A DNA stretch of 64,000 nucleotides from Nymphaea colorata. Its lineage: Eukaryota > Streptophyta > Magnoliopsida > Nymphaeales > Nymphaeaceae. The stretch lies in contig NC_045146.1 in NCBI RefSeq assembly GCF_008831285.2, forward strand, positions 20,971,289-21,035,288, given 5' to 3'. The notes below the pieces were generated by a model, which had not been told where the DNA came from, did no database searches, and saw only the letters and a program-made list of their open reading frames with translations. The translations under genes and the position numbers were made by a program. Positions 23,340-35,979 of this stretch are shown in pieces. How positions within the stretch are numbered: position 1 is the stretch's first letter; each line of letters begins with the position of its first letter.

Positions 23340-26300
23340 ATTCTGATGGCTGTCATTTCCTTCCCATTAAAATCTTCGACCAAACGCCGTCCGTAAGATG
23401 GGTGCTTTTTATTTTCAATTCCAGAGTAAGAAACTACTTTCCATGCTTCGGGTCGTCCTACCTGTTTACTATTTACTTTCTGCTCGAGTGGGTAGTTTTT
23501 TTTACCAAGAACACTAATGTTTGTTGTGCGATTGGACCTTCCTGTGACGGCTTATGTTCTTTGAGCACATCTTTTTAAGAAGTATGGCAATGTAGCCCTA
23601 AAAGCAGCCTTCGTAAAACTACAAATGGCTATGTTAGCGCTCATTTTTTGCTTGATGGAGATCACAATTACCAACCTTCCAATCGATGGCAGATTCAGAA
23701 ACCAATGGCCAATCCAGAAATTTTGGGTTACCGATAAGGGTGGACATGAGGCCAGGCCTGTTACGTCTATGGAACTAGTGAGTTGATTCGGTAAAAAAAG
23801 AAAAGCTGACAGTGAAAACTAAATGGTGACATTAGGGCCACGCCAAACAAAGGTATAATTACGTTACGACTGTGTTTCCTTTCCAACACTCACGTTCTTT
23901 TGATAATTCCGCGTGGTTCCGCTGTTTTCTACTATGTTGGAAACTTGACATATGCAGACGGATGATATCATTGATCTCCGCGATGCAATTTTCTTATTGT
24001 ATTGTAGCTTAGAATAGGACTGCTAGTAGCATTTTCCCATTCGTTACACTTAGGAGGCATTTGCATTTAAAATCGTGTATGCATTTATTTAGTGCTTGTT
24101 TTCGCCGGTAGATCTTTCATAAGCGTTCTCCCCTTATACCTGACAAGAAGCAACGCAAAAGGGAGGAGGATGACCTAGAGTAGGTAGGACAACAGCAGAG
24201 ACACTCGGAGGGGTGTTTGGTTTCGATTACATACTGTTTTGAGAACATTATGTCCTAAAAAATGTGTGATGCCCTCAAACACTGGGGACACAACGTTCTT
24301 CTGAAACACAAAAATGCGTTCTTACCTGAAACGGCCCTACCCCTCGGACGCTGAGGGGGAGTTCATTTCATTCCAAAGCCTCGAGTCATCGAGCTCCAAA
24401 GTTTCTCTCACAGTCTTGTGCCCTTTTTCTCTCTCATCGTTGTTGGTCTAATGCAAAAAGCATATGTATCTTCTTCTTCTTCTTCCTCTTTATTATCAAC
24501 CTTCTTTTCTTCATTCACCATCCTTCATCTTCTTCATTATGTGTTTCTCTTCTTCTTCTTCTTCTTCTTCTTCTTCTTCAGTCACCCTTTCTCTTTTTCT
24601 TTCTCTTCTTCATTTTTATTATTTCCTCATTCTTTCTTGTCAATGGTAAAAACTTATCATTATTCAGTAAAATCAACCATCTCATCTTCTCAATCTGCAG
24701 GAGAGAAGAATCTTCCCTACCATGCAAGTGAATGATAAACCAAAACAGAACAAGAAAAAATTGGGAAATAAATAAAAATAAAAAATAGATCAAAAGCCTT
24801 GTGGGTTATCGACTGTTGCCAGAAATGAATGTAATTTGCAGCCCTGAAAACAAGACAAGGGAGGGAAGAAAATAAATTTGTACATGATAACCATAACAAT
24901 AACCATAATAAAAGAAAAAACTATCACCATGGGTTTAACTGGTGCCGCGTGCTGCTGCTGCGGCGCCGGTGGCCGGAGCTGGTGGCCAGTAATGGACATA
25001 TGGAAGATTCAACGGTGAAGGGGAAAGAAAAGGAGACGGAAAGAGGGTTTTGCGCAGTCGTGGGTTGCATTTGCACCCAATTTAGAAAAATTTCAAAATA
25101 GACACAGAATTTTCATGAGATGTTCAAAAACATGATTAAAAGTTTTAAGTCTTTATTTGAACCACATTTTTCAATATTTTATTTGCATAAAAGGGTTTTT
25201 AATATTTCGTTTGCAATATTTGTATGATGTCTTACATGTTTCCAAGTTCACATTATATATATATATTGCGAATGTGAGTGTAGAGAGAGAAAGAAAGAAA
25301 GAGAGAGAAAAAACACTCAAGAAAGAGAAAGAGAGAGAAAGGAAAATAACATTAACATAACCTCAACAAAAAGTTGAACTTGAAAAAGATTACATATACA
25401 AATCTATACAAATCAGCTCTTAATGCTTGTATGAGGTTGAATATACTAGTATTTCCCCATAGGTTACCGAAAATTAACCAAACGTCATACAAAATGGTCC
25501 ACTAATTTGACTAAATGTTAAACAAGACGATTAGCAGACAAATGCCAAACAAAATTGCAACTTACTTGGTTTGATGTGTTTGATAACAGTAACAAATTAT
25601 TATTGTTTTGTCTCAAAAATTGGGGCAACTTTAAGAAATATTGTGCCATAATTTTTGAAACACGTTCATAAAACAATAAAAATTTATTATGGTTGCCAAA
25701 AGGGAGCCCTAGAGATGTTATTTCATTAGATTTCTTTTGATTCGACATATGGGTATTTAACTTTTGCCTTAAAAGACAGTTGAAGTTGAAAGACGGCAGA
25801 TTTCTTGTGCATGCAAATGCATGAAAATTGTGTTTGTGTTAGGATGATAAAAACGTTGCCTTGTGAAACATGCTTTATGTGTTCGTTGTGGCCCGAAACT
25901 CAGAGACCGTTTACATGAAAAGCTCGGGGCAAAGACCTTTTACATGAAAAACTCGGGGTAGGGATGAGTAATTAATGACCTTTTGAAAGCCTCATTTTGT
26001 TAAATTATATTTTTCACAAACCCAATTTCCATTGTTACCAAAACAAGCCTTAAGCGCTTTTTTGGAGGCAAAAATGCCGGTAATCCAAGCACACACCCCT
26101 TAAACCCCAAATGAAAAGAAAAATGAAAAGAAAGAAAGATGCAAGGATGATAAAGAAACACCTAATGAGAAAAGACAAAAGATAGCACACTGATGTGGCC
26201 GCTTGTTAAGGGGGTCGAACTCAAATGGACGATGGAACACACACCTAAGATTGGTTTAGGGTTCAATGCCTAAACGCTCAAGAAAAACAAAAGAAGAGCT

Positions 26301-27290
26301 CATTAAACTTTTGCATGTAAGTGGGGACTCTAAGCCCTACAATTATTTATTGACTCGGCAGGATGATTGAAATGGCTCGCTGTTTACATCGGCCTTTAGT
26401 GAGTATTCATTAGAAAAATGTTTCGCAAAGCAGCACTATATGATATTGCACAACTTTTCACATCCATCCAACGCACAAAAGCCCAAGAAAACAAGTAGTT
26501 TATCGCAAGGATGGAAGGGCAAAAGGTTGGAACTGACATCGGATTTCAGCACCAACCAATCTTGTAGTTTTTTTTTTTTTCCCATTATTAGAGTAACTTG
26601 CCGGTTTCATCAACCTCATACAAGTTTCCAAGCGCTCGAGACACCCAGCTTTTCTTCTTCTTCTTCTTCTTTTGTTTCCTGATGAATCTGTTTTCAAGAA
26701 GGCTCCCAACTTTCAATGCAATGATAAAACAAACTCAAGTTTGAAAGCATAAGCGGAAAATCCAGTGACAGGTGACAGCAGCACTGGGTAGGAAATGCTC
26801 ACAAAAGCTGATCAGTGCTCCTAAATGCGTCCTTTGTACTGTCTTATGGTAACTAACAACCCATTCCATACGTGTAATTGCTAAGGAAAGAAAATATAAT
26901 TATTCATTTGCAATATATTCTTCTAACAACAGATGCATTTCTTTCATAATGAAAAAATCTCTAGATTGTCTAAAGTAATTTCTCTCAGGTGGTGTCCATT
27001 TTTGTCGTCTTAACACACGAATCCGTGGGCTGAAGCTTGATCTGCCTGTTGGATGACCCACTGTTACGTGGTTCATCTCCAGCCATAGATCGGTGGACAA
27101 GATATGGCAATAGCCGTCCATCCATTTGAGTACTTTCGATAATAGTATGATGCCATAGCGGCTCCCAATGCCCTCTATCTTGCATCTTCTGCTACTCCCT
27201 CCACAAAAAGCATGCATTAGTGCTTTACCTCTTTCTCAGATAATCTAAAAGAGCCTCCCCACTTTATTCCAAGACCAGATATCCCAGCAT
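23340..27290. other. Intergenic region with TTC microsatellites
   Basis: (TTC)n tracts lie at ~24469-24489, ~24551-24580 and ~26651-26670, and a GA-rich tract at ~25280-25340. A short GC-rich patch at 24940-25000 opens a minus frame (MSITGHQLRPPAPQQQH...) followed by a hydrophobic run; it might be a first exon, but no second exon could be fixed. The minus frames at 26900-27420 are not recognised. Confidence 0.4.
25571..25705. repeat. Diverged MITE-like copy related to 22356-22534
   Basis: Ends GTTTGATAACAGTAACAAAT and ATTTATTATGGTTGCCAAAA form an imperfect inverted repeat, with an internal GTCTCAAAAA word as in the 22356 element. Confidence 0.5.
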
Positions 27291-27565
27291 CTTTTAGTAT
27301 AAACCGCATTACTATTTTCAAAAAGACCCTAAATCCCATCAGATTCTTCGGGAATTCAACAATTACGCTAATCAAAAAACCTACTTTTTGGAACCGGAGG
27401 TGCCGGTTGAAAGTAAGGGCCAAATGTTTGTTGCTTTGCCATATGAATCTTTCTATCGCTTTCTTTTTTTTTTTTAAATCTATCAGCCACCATCTCTCTC
27501 AACTGCAACTGTCCATTGTTTTCTCCACCTTAATTTTCTCCCAACCCATCTCTCTTCCTCAACCT

Positions 27566-28198
27566 ATGTCAAACTATCTGATAAGATCTCCAAAGCCTTG
27601 CTCCAGCAAACAAATCAACCATGGGAAGCTATTCAAGAAGGCCACCCTCTTCATCTCTGTCATCGTCTCCATAGTCATGATCATTGTTATTGTCCTGTTT
27701 ACTCTGCATCCTTCCAAGCCGAAATTCTCTCTCCAGGAGGCTGACATCTATAAGATGAACCTCTCGAGCAACCATCTTCTCTCCTCAGTCATGCAGGTCA
27801 CGGTGGTGGCGAAGAACCCGAACCAGAGAGTTGGAATCTACTATGACAATCTTGAAGCTTATGTTGTCTACAGGGGACAGCAGATCACTGTGCACTCATC
27901 CTTCCCTCCTTTTTACCAAGGCCACGATGATGTCAACGTTTTGTCTTCGTGGATGTCTGGCAACTCAATTCCGGTATCTCCTTCCTTTGGTGATGACATA
28001 AGCATCGATCGGTCGGCCGGAAAACTGCAGATGAATGTAAAGCTGACGGGAAGGGTGAGATGGAAAGTGTGCACCTGGGCTTCTGGTCACCACAGTCTGG
28101 AGGTAGATTGCGACGCTTTCTTGGCTTATAACGCAAATAATGTCTCCGGTCGGTATGCCAGCTTGATCCCTGGTTCAGAATGCCACTCAACAGTTTGA
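27566..28198 (+). CDS. NDR1/HIN1-like (LEA_2 domain) membrane protein
   Basis: Single-exon gene for 210 residues beginning MSNYLIRSPKPCSSKQ. Basic cytosolic tail to residue ~24, one transmembrane segment (25-47, ATLFISVIVSIVMIIVIVLF), then the typical HPSKPKFSLQEADIYKMNLS junction and a LEA_2 domain with VTVVAKNPNQRVGIYYD (the NPN motif) and GRVRWKVCTWASGHHSLEVD near the C-terminus. The frame is open for 53 codons upstream, but that part is a T-rich leader, so the start is placed at the family-typical position. Same family as 19785-20483 but divergent, so this is not a recent tandem duplicate. TATAAA at 27299-27304 is a weak promoter candidate. Role inferred only from family: plasma-membrane protein, often stress or pathogen associated. 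Confidence 0.88.
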   Translation: MSNYLIRSPKPCSSKQINHGKLFKKATLFISVIVSIVMIIVIVLFTLHPSKPKFSLQEADIYKMNLSSNHLLSSVMQVTVVAKNPNQRVGIYYDNLEAYVVYRGQQITVHSSFPPFYQGHDDVNVLSSWMSGNSIPVSPSFGDDISIDRSAGKLQMNVKLTGRVRWKVCTWASGHHSLEVDCDAFLAYNANNVSGRYASLIPGSECHSTV

Positions 28199-28229
28199 GT
28201 ATGGGAACGGTTGGTTTCAACTTGTTGTT

Positions 28230-31200
28230 AACGTGTGCTTTGTGCTGTTTAATATTGTTGGTGTGACGGTCCTGGTTCTAATTCTGTTGTGATTGACACC
28301 AAGCTTCTGTATGAAGAAGAGACCTCTAGGTGTTGAATAAGAAAAGAGTGGAAGAAGACAATTGTAGGGGATACAGACTCAATGTAACTGTATTAACAAG
28401 AAATTCTCATTGTTGGCCACATGTCTACTTGTGCTTGCTCTTTAACACCATACCATGATGACGACGATGATGATAAATATACAATTAGCAACTTAATCTT
28501 TGAAGAGCATGCAATCAATAGAGTTAATTAGCAGGAAGGAGATGAAACTAATAGGGGGAGGAAAGGGGATGAGGACCGCTGCGTGTGGCTTTTAATCTTT
28601 GTGATGATAAGATTCTCTCCAAGTAAATAAAAGCTCTTGGAATGAACTTCTCAGAAACAGTTGCCTTCTTTTACTTTGGTAGCAGGGAATCCCTTAAATT
28701 TCTATGACCTTTTCCTTTAACTATTGGATAATTGCAGCTTCTTACGCGATTCCTAAGCCACATCGACCACAAAGGTGCAATAGTTAGCAGACAATATCAC
28801 GTTCTGCTGCAGCCCACTCAGAAACCATCGAAGCAAGAAGATTAAGTGGCGATAAAGAACATATTCAACATCTAAAAACTTAGCTCCACATGGACAAACT
28901 TAGACTCTAGTTGGATAGCTAAGGCTGTTCAACAATAGGGTTTCACCAGGCTGAGCTACTGCAAATACTGGATTCATCCACGTCATTGCAGAAACATGTA
29001 AATTAGGTCCAGGTTTGGGCATCAGAACAAACAGCACCAGTACTTCATGTGTGTCATTATTTATCCGTGTGGTTATGTTAATGTTCGCGGTCGTGGGCTG
29101 CCTGAGATGGCTTGTATGCAGAAGCATGACGACCACTAAAATCTTTTTGATGCCAAATATGCCATGACTTGTTCCTCAATAGAATTATTACACAAAATAA
29201 ACAAATCAAACTAACTAAAAATAGGTTGCTTGTGTTCAGCAGCTTGACATTTGGGAGAAAAAAGAAATCTTTCTATGATGACCTGCGAAACGAAGAAAAA
29301 CTTCTGAACCTGATTATTAGAAAAGCTTACTACTAACCTCAGCTGAGTTACTGAACTAAAAGCAAAAAGTGGGAAAAGAACCTCAGGTCTGTTGCTTGTG
29401 TATTATGAAACATTAAAAGTAACTTGATTAATCTTAAAGAAAGCTTCAATAAGCGTAGCTTAGTCAGTTAGGTGGACCCTGGACGCCTCTCTTTCGTGCT
29501 TGTCTCGCACTGCAGAGGCTGCCTGTAGAGGTGGCTTTTCGAGCGTATTTGCTCAATAACGACAAGATTTACGGGATTCTAGCTTTGAGCATGTTACCCC
29601 GTCTCACCCGCATTAACCTTTAACGAGTCCATATGAATGAATTAGTTAGGAAGGTGATCATAAGGTGCAGCTTAATTTAAACAGACATTCAGAAGGGCAG
29701 GTCTCCTGCTTTGAGATGTGGAAGATGAAACTGTTTATATCAAGCGACTGGTTAACACATAGGACAGATGAAAAGAGCATCAACTTTCAAGTTCTCGTAA
29801 TCAGCCAAATAACTGTATCGTTTCCCTTTAAAGTGCATCAAACTCTCCTGATTAGGAGATAGGAAAAAATCACGCGCATAGCAGGAGCGATGAGATAAAG
29901 AGTTGCTCCACCAACTGGAAAGCTATGTGATTCTTTGCTGCTTTCCTGCGGAGTGGTTCAACATGTGATTCCCGATAAAGAAAAGCAATCGGTCTAGTCG
30001 GACCCATCGTTCATCCTATCAGGCAAGCCGGACTTGTCCTATTGAAGAGCCTGAGAAAAGTCCCTCCTTAAGGAACTAAAAAGAATCTCAGAAAGAAAAG
30101 AAAGCTACCGAGATCATGATAGTGGACAAGCTTTTGTCAAGGATCAGGCAAGCCGGACTCGTCGCCAAACGAACTGTTTCAACCAATTTGAGGCAACTTC
30201 TTGTGGGGTTAAAGGCATCAACTGTTACTGCTGGAATCAGAATTCTCTCGAGCTTTTATTGAAGCACTTTACGTTATCCTAGTGAACGGCAAGCCTCACA
30301 TACAAAACGTTTCCAGGCTTGCGACACGAACAGACAGAAAGTCCTATAAGGAACTTGTTTGCCTGGCCTTCAATTCCTCCGATGGCCATCAACGTCCATG
30401 CCGATATACTAGTTCAACAATTCTTCCATTGTTGAACAATTGCTATTCATTTTGTTCACATTCCTCTACAGTGAAGGGGCACATTTCTGAGATTTCAAAT
30501 ATGCACTGCGGATGTGGCTGTAGGTTTTCAATAAAAAAGGAGATGTCATCAATATTTGCCTATCGATTAGTTCTTACTAGCTACCCTTCTTGTCGCGAAC
30601 ACGTCTTCCTTCACGGATGCGACTATATGTTTCTTGATGTTCTCCAGTGATCATTTTGCCATGTGATGTGCTAAGGAGTGGGTTCACAATTTTCTCTGTC
30701 TTGCGGAGGGATAATCCTCTAGGCGTTACAATCTGCAGTGGATCAATTACTTGTTCTTCATGGAAATTGGTATTGCTCTGGTACCCAGAAACAGATGTTT
30801 CAAACTGTAAATCGAACCTCACTCCACCAATGTCCAGTTCGTCGGAGATTAATTATGGTAAACTTCTTGAGATACAGTTCTATCGTAAGCTTCATCAAGC
30901 TGTACGCCGAAAAGTATCACCCTCATTCCCCATCTTACGTAGATTGCTCGGCAAATGGTTCTGTAATTTCTCCCCTTCTTCCATACTACGCCGCATGACC
31001 CTTCAGAGTAACTGTTCTTTGATTGTCCCAAGTGATCTTACATATTTTGGCGAACCGATTTATCTCATTTTGACCAAGTTAGCTCTTCCTGTTTGTTCAT
31101 TACTGTATACAGATTGGAAACCACAAAAAAGCTATAAAATCATTCGTCCTGCTATTTGTGGCGTGCGAATCAACAACTACCGACCACACTCAATGAGGCC

Positions 31201-31560
31201 CTGTCCTCCAGAGTGCCGGAAAGGGAAAGATGATGTGAGAAATTAATGGCAAAAGTTCTTGTATGTTCCTTCCAAAATGAAATTCCTCTCGTCATTTATA
31301 ACAATCAGTTATTCAAAATTTTGTTACTGAGAAACACCGAAGCAGTAAAAGAAGAAGGAAATATTTTTCTTCATTTAAGTAATGAACACAATCAATACCG
31401 AAGATTAGATAATGATTACAATTGTTATCGAGGATTCTACGCAAATTTTCATCTGGATGTCATTTACGTGATTCGGAAATAATCAGAAAGAGAAACATGG
31501 AACTTCCATACAACGATTTGAAACGAGGAAGAGAAAATTCCCAGCAGAAAAATCCGCACC
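28230..31560. other. Intergenic region, partly organelle-like in style
   Basis: No gene recognised. Bases ~29440-30250 have a composition and word use (for example CCTCTCTTTCGTGCTTGTCTC, ATCAGGCAAGCCGGACTTGT, AAGAAAGCTACCGAGATC) that remind me of plant mitochondrial intergenic DNA. The phrase CAGGCAAGCCGGACT occurs twice (~30020 and ~30147). Several open frames at 30282-31482 have no recognisable similarity. Confidence 0.3.
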
Positions 31561-31580
31561 ATGCACCTAGCTTGAACCTG

Positions 31581-32240
31581 CTAGGCATCTTGCTGAGGAA
31601 CCCACTTCCAAAAATGCTTTCTGACGACAACGGCGCCCTTTGCAACCTCGCCGCCGCTCCCGGCATACTCGTCCTCCTCCTGCGTGGAGAAGTCTCCTTC
31701 CGGCAAGCTTTCCTTGATGATGACATCCACCGAATGCAAGATGTAGCAAGAAGGCATCCCCGGGTAGGAGCCGGAGTCCCTCTCCTCGATCTTCCTGGAA
31801 TACGAGTCCATAAGCACCCGAACCCCATCTGGGGAGACAAGGACAGAGCCCAATTCCTCTCGAACGGCCCGGATGGCAGCCTCTCGGATCGTCTCCCCTG
31901 CCTTCATCTTCTCCGAGAGCGGGCGGCAGCGGCTCCGGACGCTCCCGTCGCTGAGCTCCTGGTGGGATTCGATCAGGACGTTGCCGGCGAGGTTGCGGAT
32001 GTTGACGGTGGCGACATTGACGGTTCGCCTGGGAGGGATGGTGTCCTGGAGGACCGTCTCGCCGTGGGACAGCTCAAGCCAGAGGTTGGAGACGTTCTTG
32101 GTGCCAGGCTTGACTCCCCATGTTGGTAGGTCGTGGGGGAGCCTGGGCCTGAGCCAATCGGAGAGGGCTTGAGGGGATGGGAAGCTCTGTGCCGTGAGGA
32201 AGGCGTTTGTCGAGCTGCTGGTGGTGGTGGTGCAGGACAT
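31581..32240 (-). CDS. Plant protein with degenerate Nudix motif
   Basis: Encodes 219 residues from MSCTTTTSSSTNAF. The frame is open to an upstream ATG at 32369 (43 more residues). Conserved-looking blocks: LSDWLRPRLPHDLPTWGVKP, GTKNVSNLWLEL, RRTVNVATVNIRN, LIESHQELSDGSVRSRCRPL, then SEKMKAGETIREAAIRAVRE-ELG, and SYPGMPSCYILHSVDVI. The helix region 111-133 matches the Nudix box GX5EX7REUXEEXGU at E, R, EE and G, but lacks the first Gly and has Ala in place of the E of RE. Such changes often mean altered or lost hydrolase activity. The Ser/Thr-rich N-terminus might be a transit peptide (inference). Intronless, GC-rich, intact. A direct repeat lies just upstream (32313-32441). Confidence 0.75.
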   Translation of the reverse strand: MSCTTTTSSSTNAFLTAQSFPSPQALSDWLRPRLPHDLPTWGVKPGTKNVSNLWLELSHGETVLQDTIPPRRTVNVATVNIRNLAGNVLIESHQELSDGSVRSRCRPLSEKMKAGETIREAAIRAVREELGSVLVSPDGVRVLMDSYSRKIEERDSGSYPGMPSCYILHSVDVIIKESLPEGDFSTQEEDEYAGSGGEVAKGAVVVRKHFWKWVPQQDA

Positions 32241-32312
32241 GGAGATGGCAATGGCCGGGTTGAACCCTAGGAGGTGCCGGTGAGACTTGTTTACGGCCAC
32301 CAGCGCGAGGGT

Positions 32313-32441
32313 CGCTAAAATATCTGCGGGGGCTGGGGAATTGCCTGGGATCCACAACGTGAATCCCACTCTCCACGTTGAATACCGGTGATCGGAAATT
32401 CGCTAAAATATCTGGCGGGGCCTGGGGGATTGCCTGGGATT
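32313..32441. repeat. ~40-bp direct repeat upstream of the Nudix-like gene
   Basis: CGCTAAAATATCTG-CGGGG...GGATTGCCTGGGAT occurs at 32313-32352 and 32401-32441, 88 bp apart, with a few differences. It sits across the putative 5' leader of the minus-strand gene. Confidence 0.8.
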
Positions 32442-32449
32442 TCCGCTCC

Positions 32450-34050
32450 GCGGATTGATTGGAAATTCGGAAATCTAACCAAAATTTGAAGTGCTGATAA
32501 AATATTGTTCCGTCCTTAGCCCATAGTTTTGTTTAAACAAGCAAAATAATCTTTTGTTTGGTAAAATTATTTCTCAAACTAGTCTTCGACCAAAGGAATT
32601 TTAGTTATGCTAATGTTGTGCATGTTTTCGAAGAAAAAGAAGGGAAGAGGTGTGACTCCACAAAGGTCTGACCATAATTGGTAAAGTCGTTGATCCAGGT
32701 CATGAGTTGCCCAAGTCAGCTAGGATCATCTATTTACTAGGTCATGAATCAGGGTTCTACGAGTTAGGTGGGATCGTCAAATAATTACATTTTTTGTCGT
32801 ACATTGTTAAATACTAAAGTTAGTGATTTTTTGAATCGTGAAATATCATAAACTTTGTTAAGTATATACAAATACCCATATTACATATTATTTAGTTTTA
32901 GTTCATAGAAAGTCAATCATTAAGTCCCTGTTTGCCTCTTCTTCTCTGTTTATATTGCGTTTTGTTTTGTAATCTTCATGTTTTGTAGCTTCATGTGACT
33001 TCTTGTCACAATTTTTGCTATTGCATTTTCCATCTTATCGGCTAGTTATAGAAAAAATACTATATAAAAGATTATGACCTGAATCGCCAAATCAACGCTC
33101 TGACCTAGAAACCGAGTGTTCGTCTGGTTTGAGTCCTAGACTCCCAGTCACAGATTTACCAATTATGGGATTGGCTGTTCGTTTTTCTCTTATTGTTGTG
33201 CACCTTATAACTCGTACCCCATTATATTTTTTGGGAGCACCAAACAACCTCTTAAAGAGAGGGGGGCATGCAGGTAGCCGCTCTCGGCATCAACGCAAAG
33301 TGGTCCATCTATTTCCCTAATGAGCTACGTAACCATTACCAGGCCACTACCCCAATAAGATAAAGTCCATTGAAAGCTTGACAACAATGTTTGAGAGAGA
33401 CCGCTCAGTATAAACTATAAAGATATTAAAGGAGACTCTAAAACAATTTTTGAATATGTAATCCTTCAATTTCTTACCTCGTCATTCTGCACCTCAAACT
33501 TTTCTCAGTAAAGACCTTGTCGCAGTGATCACGTCTTGCTCGAGTTTTATTTCTAAGAGAGCATATTCATTAAGAAGTTTGTTTCTTTCAGTGTGTTTAT
33601 TTCTCATGTTTTCCTGATAAATCAGGCAATTTCGTCAGAAAAATTGCAAGTTTTCCGCTGTTGAGGATGACGAACGAAGCTCTCATAATAAGAGAAAGTG
33701 AGAGAGAAGAGAAGCTTTGGCAGTCGGTAGAATTATTGTTTCCGGTGAATAATTATCAACTTGGTAGTTGGCGAAGACCAATGAAAAATCCAGGGAAGAA
33801 GTCGACTTCTTAAAGATGCTTATGGTGTTCCGGTCGAAGTAATCAGCCATCCCTGCTACCCCTTGCAACCAATTTAGTGGATGATTGTGAAATCATCCAT
33901 GGATCTGCCGACATCATTGACTGTGGCTTTCTCCTCTTCATCGTGACAGGTCTAATCATAATGTGAATATGTCCTTCACGTTCTCTGCCAAGATAAGACT
34001 TGACAAACTGTTAAAATATTTCATATTCACCTCCAGGATCAGAATGGAAA
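32450..34050. other. Intergenic sequence, nothing recognised
   Basis: AT-rich, no recognisable ORF, RNA gene or strong repeat. Confidence 0.4.
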
Positions 34051-34059
34051 CCCTTGATT

Positions 34060-35700
34060 TTAGTAGAGGCACTGCATTTTAATCACGCTACTAAATTCCA
34101 TGAAAATTTGGAAGATTAGATTGATGAGACCATCCTTAAGTTGGGAGAATACATTGCAGAACAGCCGGTTTCCCTGTTCCAGTAGGACTTCTTTCAGTCT
34201 AGAGTATCTTCGTGCTTCAAGTAATTTGGGAAAGAACCTTTTTTTTTTTTTTAATGTTTGCACAAGTAAGCTCAAGCTTGCCTGTTCAGAAGATCCTGGC
34301 CAGTCTGATTGATGTAAATCAAGGCGCCTTTTTGAAGAACCGGCACATTCAACATCAGTCTGTATTGCTGCAGGACCTAGTGGACTGGTTCTCCTCAAAA
34401 AAAAAAAAAGAAATATTGTGCTTCAAAATAGACATGTCAAAAATATATGACAGGGTTTCATGGAAATTTTGAAGCATAGTTTACTTGTGCTTGGCTTCCA
34501 TGGGGACTGGGTGGCAAAATTCTCAAATGTGTGGCTAAGTTTCAGGTTTCAGTTCCCATCAACAGAGAGGAGGGAAGGAGTTAAGGCGTTCTTCGGTCTG
34601 AGGCAAGGTGCCCACTATCACCTTACCTCTTCATATTTGTCATGGAAGTGGTGGCATGATTGCCCTAATTTTGTCACCTCTAATTTAACATTACTGCACT
34701 AATTAACTATTAGATGCAGGTTCTGAAAGCCCCTAAGAATACTCTTAGGCATATAAAGAGAAGCATGATCTGGTTCTTATGCGCAGAGAACGGAGGGACA
34801 AAGATAACACTACCCATTCCTTTTGGAAGCAGCTGTGTGAGCCAGTTAAGGGTGGGTGGAGTTGCGTTCAGATTGTTGGAAGTATGGAAGCAAGCTCTCA
34901 TGGTTAGTAGAGCATGCCACATCATAAATGAAAACTCCTATGTATGGGAGTGGATGCACTGCATGTATCTACGAAGATGTAAAGGATTATGGACCATGAA
35001 AACTCAATGCAACTGGTGCAGAGTATGGGAATTCATCTCGGACAATGCAACTGGAGTGATGCACAAAAGAGCAGAAACATATCTATTAACATTACACAAG
35101 AATGCCGCATCCTAACAAAAAGTTAAGAGCAGAAGGTACAAAAATAGGTAAAGGAAGTATGACAGACAGAGGCTTCCAAAAGAGACTGGAGGTGCAGAGA
35201 AATGGGACCTCCATGTAAGGAAAGGTTCTTAACTAAAGAAGTAACATCACACTTAATGCGAGTGGTAAGAAGACAAGGATCTACCGCAACACCACGGAAG
35301 AAAGGGTGAAGAGGCTGAAGGCAGGAGAAATATTTGAAGCAACAAGGAACTCGGGGTATTCAAGAGAACTGGAGATCAGATATTTGGAAGAGCAAGTCTC
35401 CTTTCAGGTCGTGCTGGTTTGTTTTTTCAGCATGTTCCGGAGACTTCCAACTTTGGACCCATCGAAGGAACAAGGAATCTTGACAGCCAATTGCTGTTCT
35501 TTATGTAGGCATAACTCCGAAGACAGTGATTATGTAATTATCAGATGCATGATTGCAAAAGAGGTACGGCGATATGTGATCAGGCAATTTGGTAAAGGGA
35601 GACTGTCATGGCAATGTATTCAAGAAGAATTCAAATTTTGGATGAAGTCCAAATTTCCTTATAAATGGCTCACAGTATATTAGAGAATTACTTTGCACAT
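34060..35700 (+). mobile_element. Decayed LINE (non-LTR) retrotransposon, reverse transcriptase and zinc-binding remnant
   Basis: In shifting plus frames the sequence reads VNQGAFLKNRHIQHQSVLLQ, then CFKIDMSKIYDRVSW (RT domain with the KAYDxVxW-type motif), LGFHGDWVAKFSNVWLSFRF, GLRQG followed out of frame by CPLSPYLFIFVMEV, then SQLRVGGVAFRLLEVWKQAL and, near 35440, RLPTLDPSKEQGILTANCCSLCRHNS, which resembles the zf-RVT domain that ends plant LINE ORF2. The order RT then zf-RVT shows plus-strand orientation. Several frameshifts and poly-A/T interruptions (34240, 34400) make it inactive. The endonuclease domain was not found. Confidence 0.85.
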
Positions 35701-35979
35701 AGTTTTGTTGGAAACTATGGTGGAGCCGTAATATGATTTTCTTTGGCGATTGGAATGGAGATCGTTCTTCCGTTTTGCCTCAGATAATATGGAGGAATTG
35801 TCACTTGTCAGGATAATTATAAAGCCAGTAAATGGAGAGCAACAGAAAGAGCTTGTTACAATTTGGTTATTGTGTTAGCAATGACGGTCGATGCTGCCTG
35901 TTTTTTTGAATGGCTGAGGCATGGTATCCCTTCATTTTCTGCCTGTACATAACATTTTTTGGCAATAAAGGCTGGAAAG

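Noticed and set aside
27217-27423. Minus frame with alternating hydrophobic residues, considered as an mTERF repeat
   Set aside because: No conserved mTERF motif could be aligned; it looks like promoter DNA of the NHL gene.
29440-29475. tRNA-like start (GCGTAGCTTAGTCAGTTAGG)
   Set aside because: No acceptor stem partner, anticodon arm or TψC arm could be folded downstream.
31422-32172. Plus-strand frames of 235 and 99 codons
   Set aside because: Antisense to the Nudix-like gene; no homology of their own.
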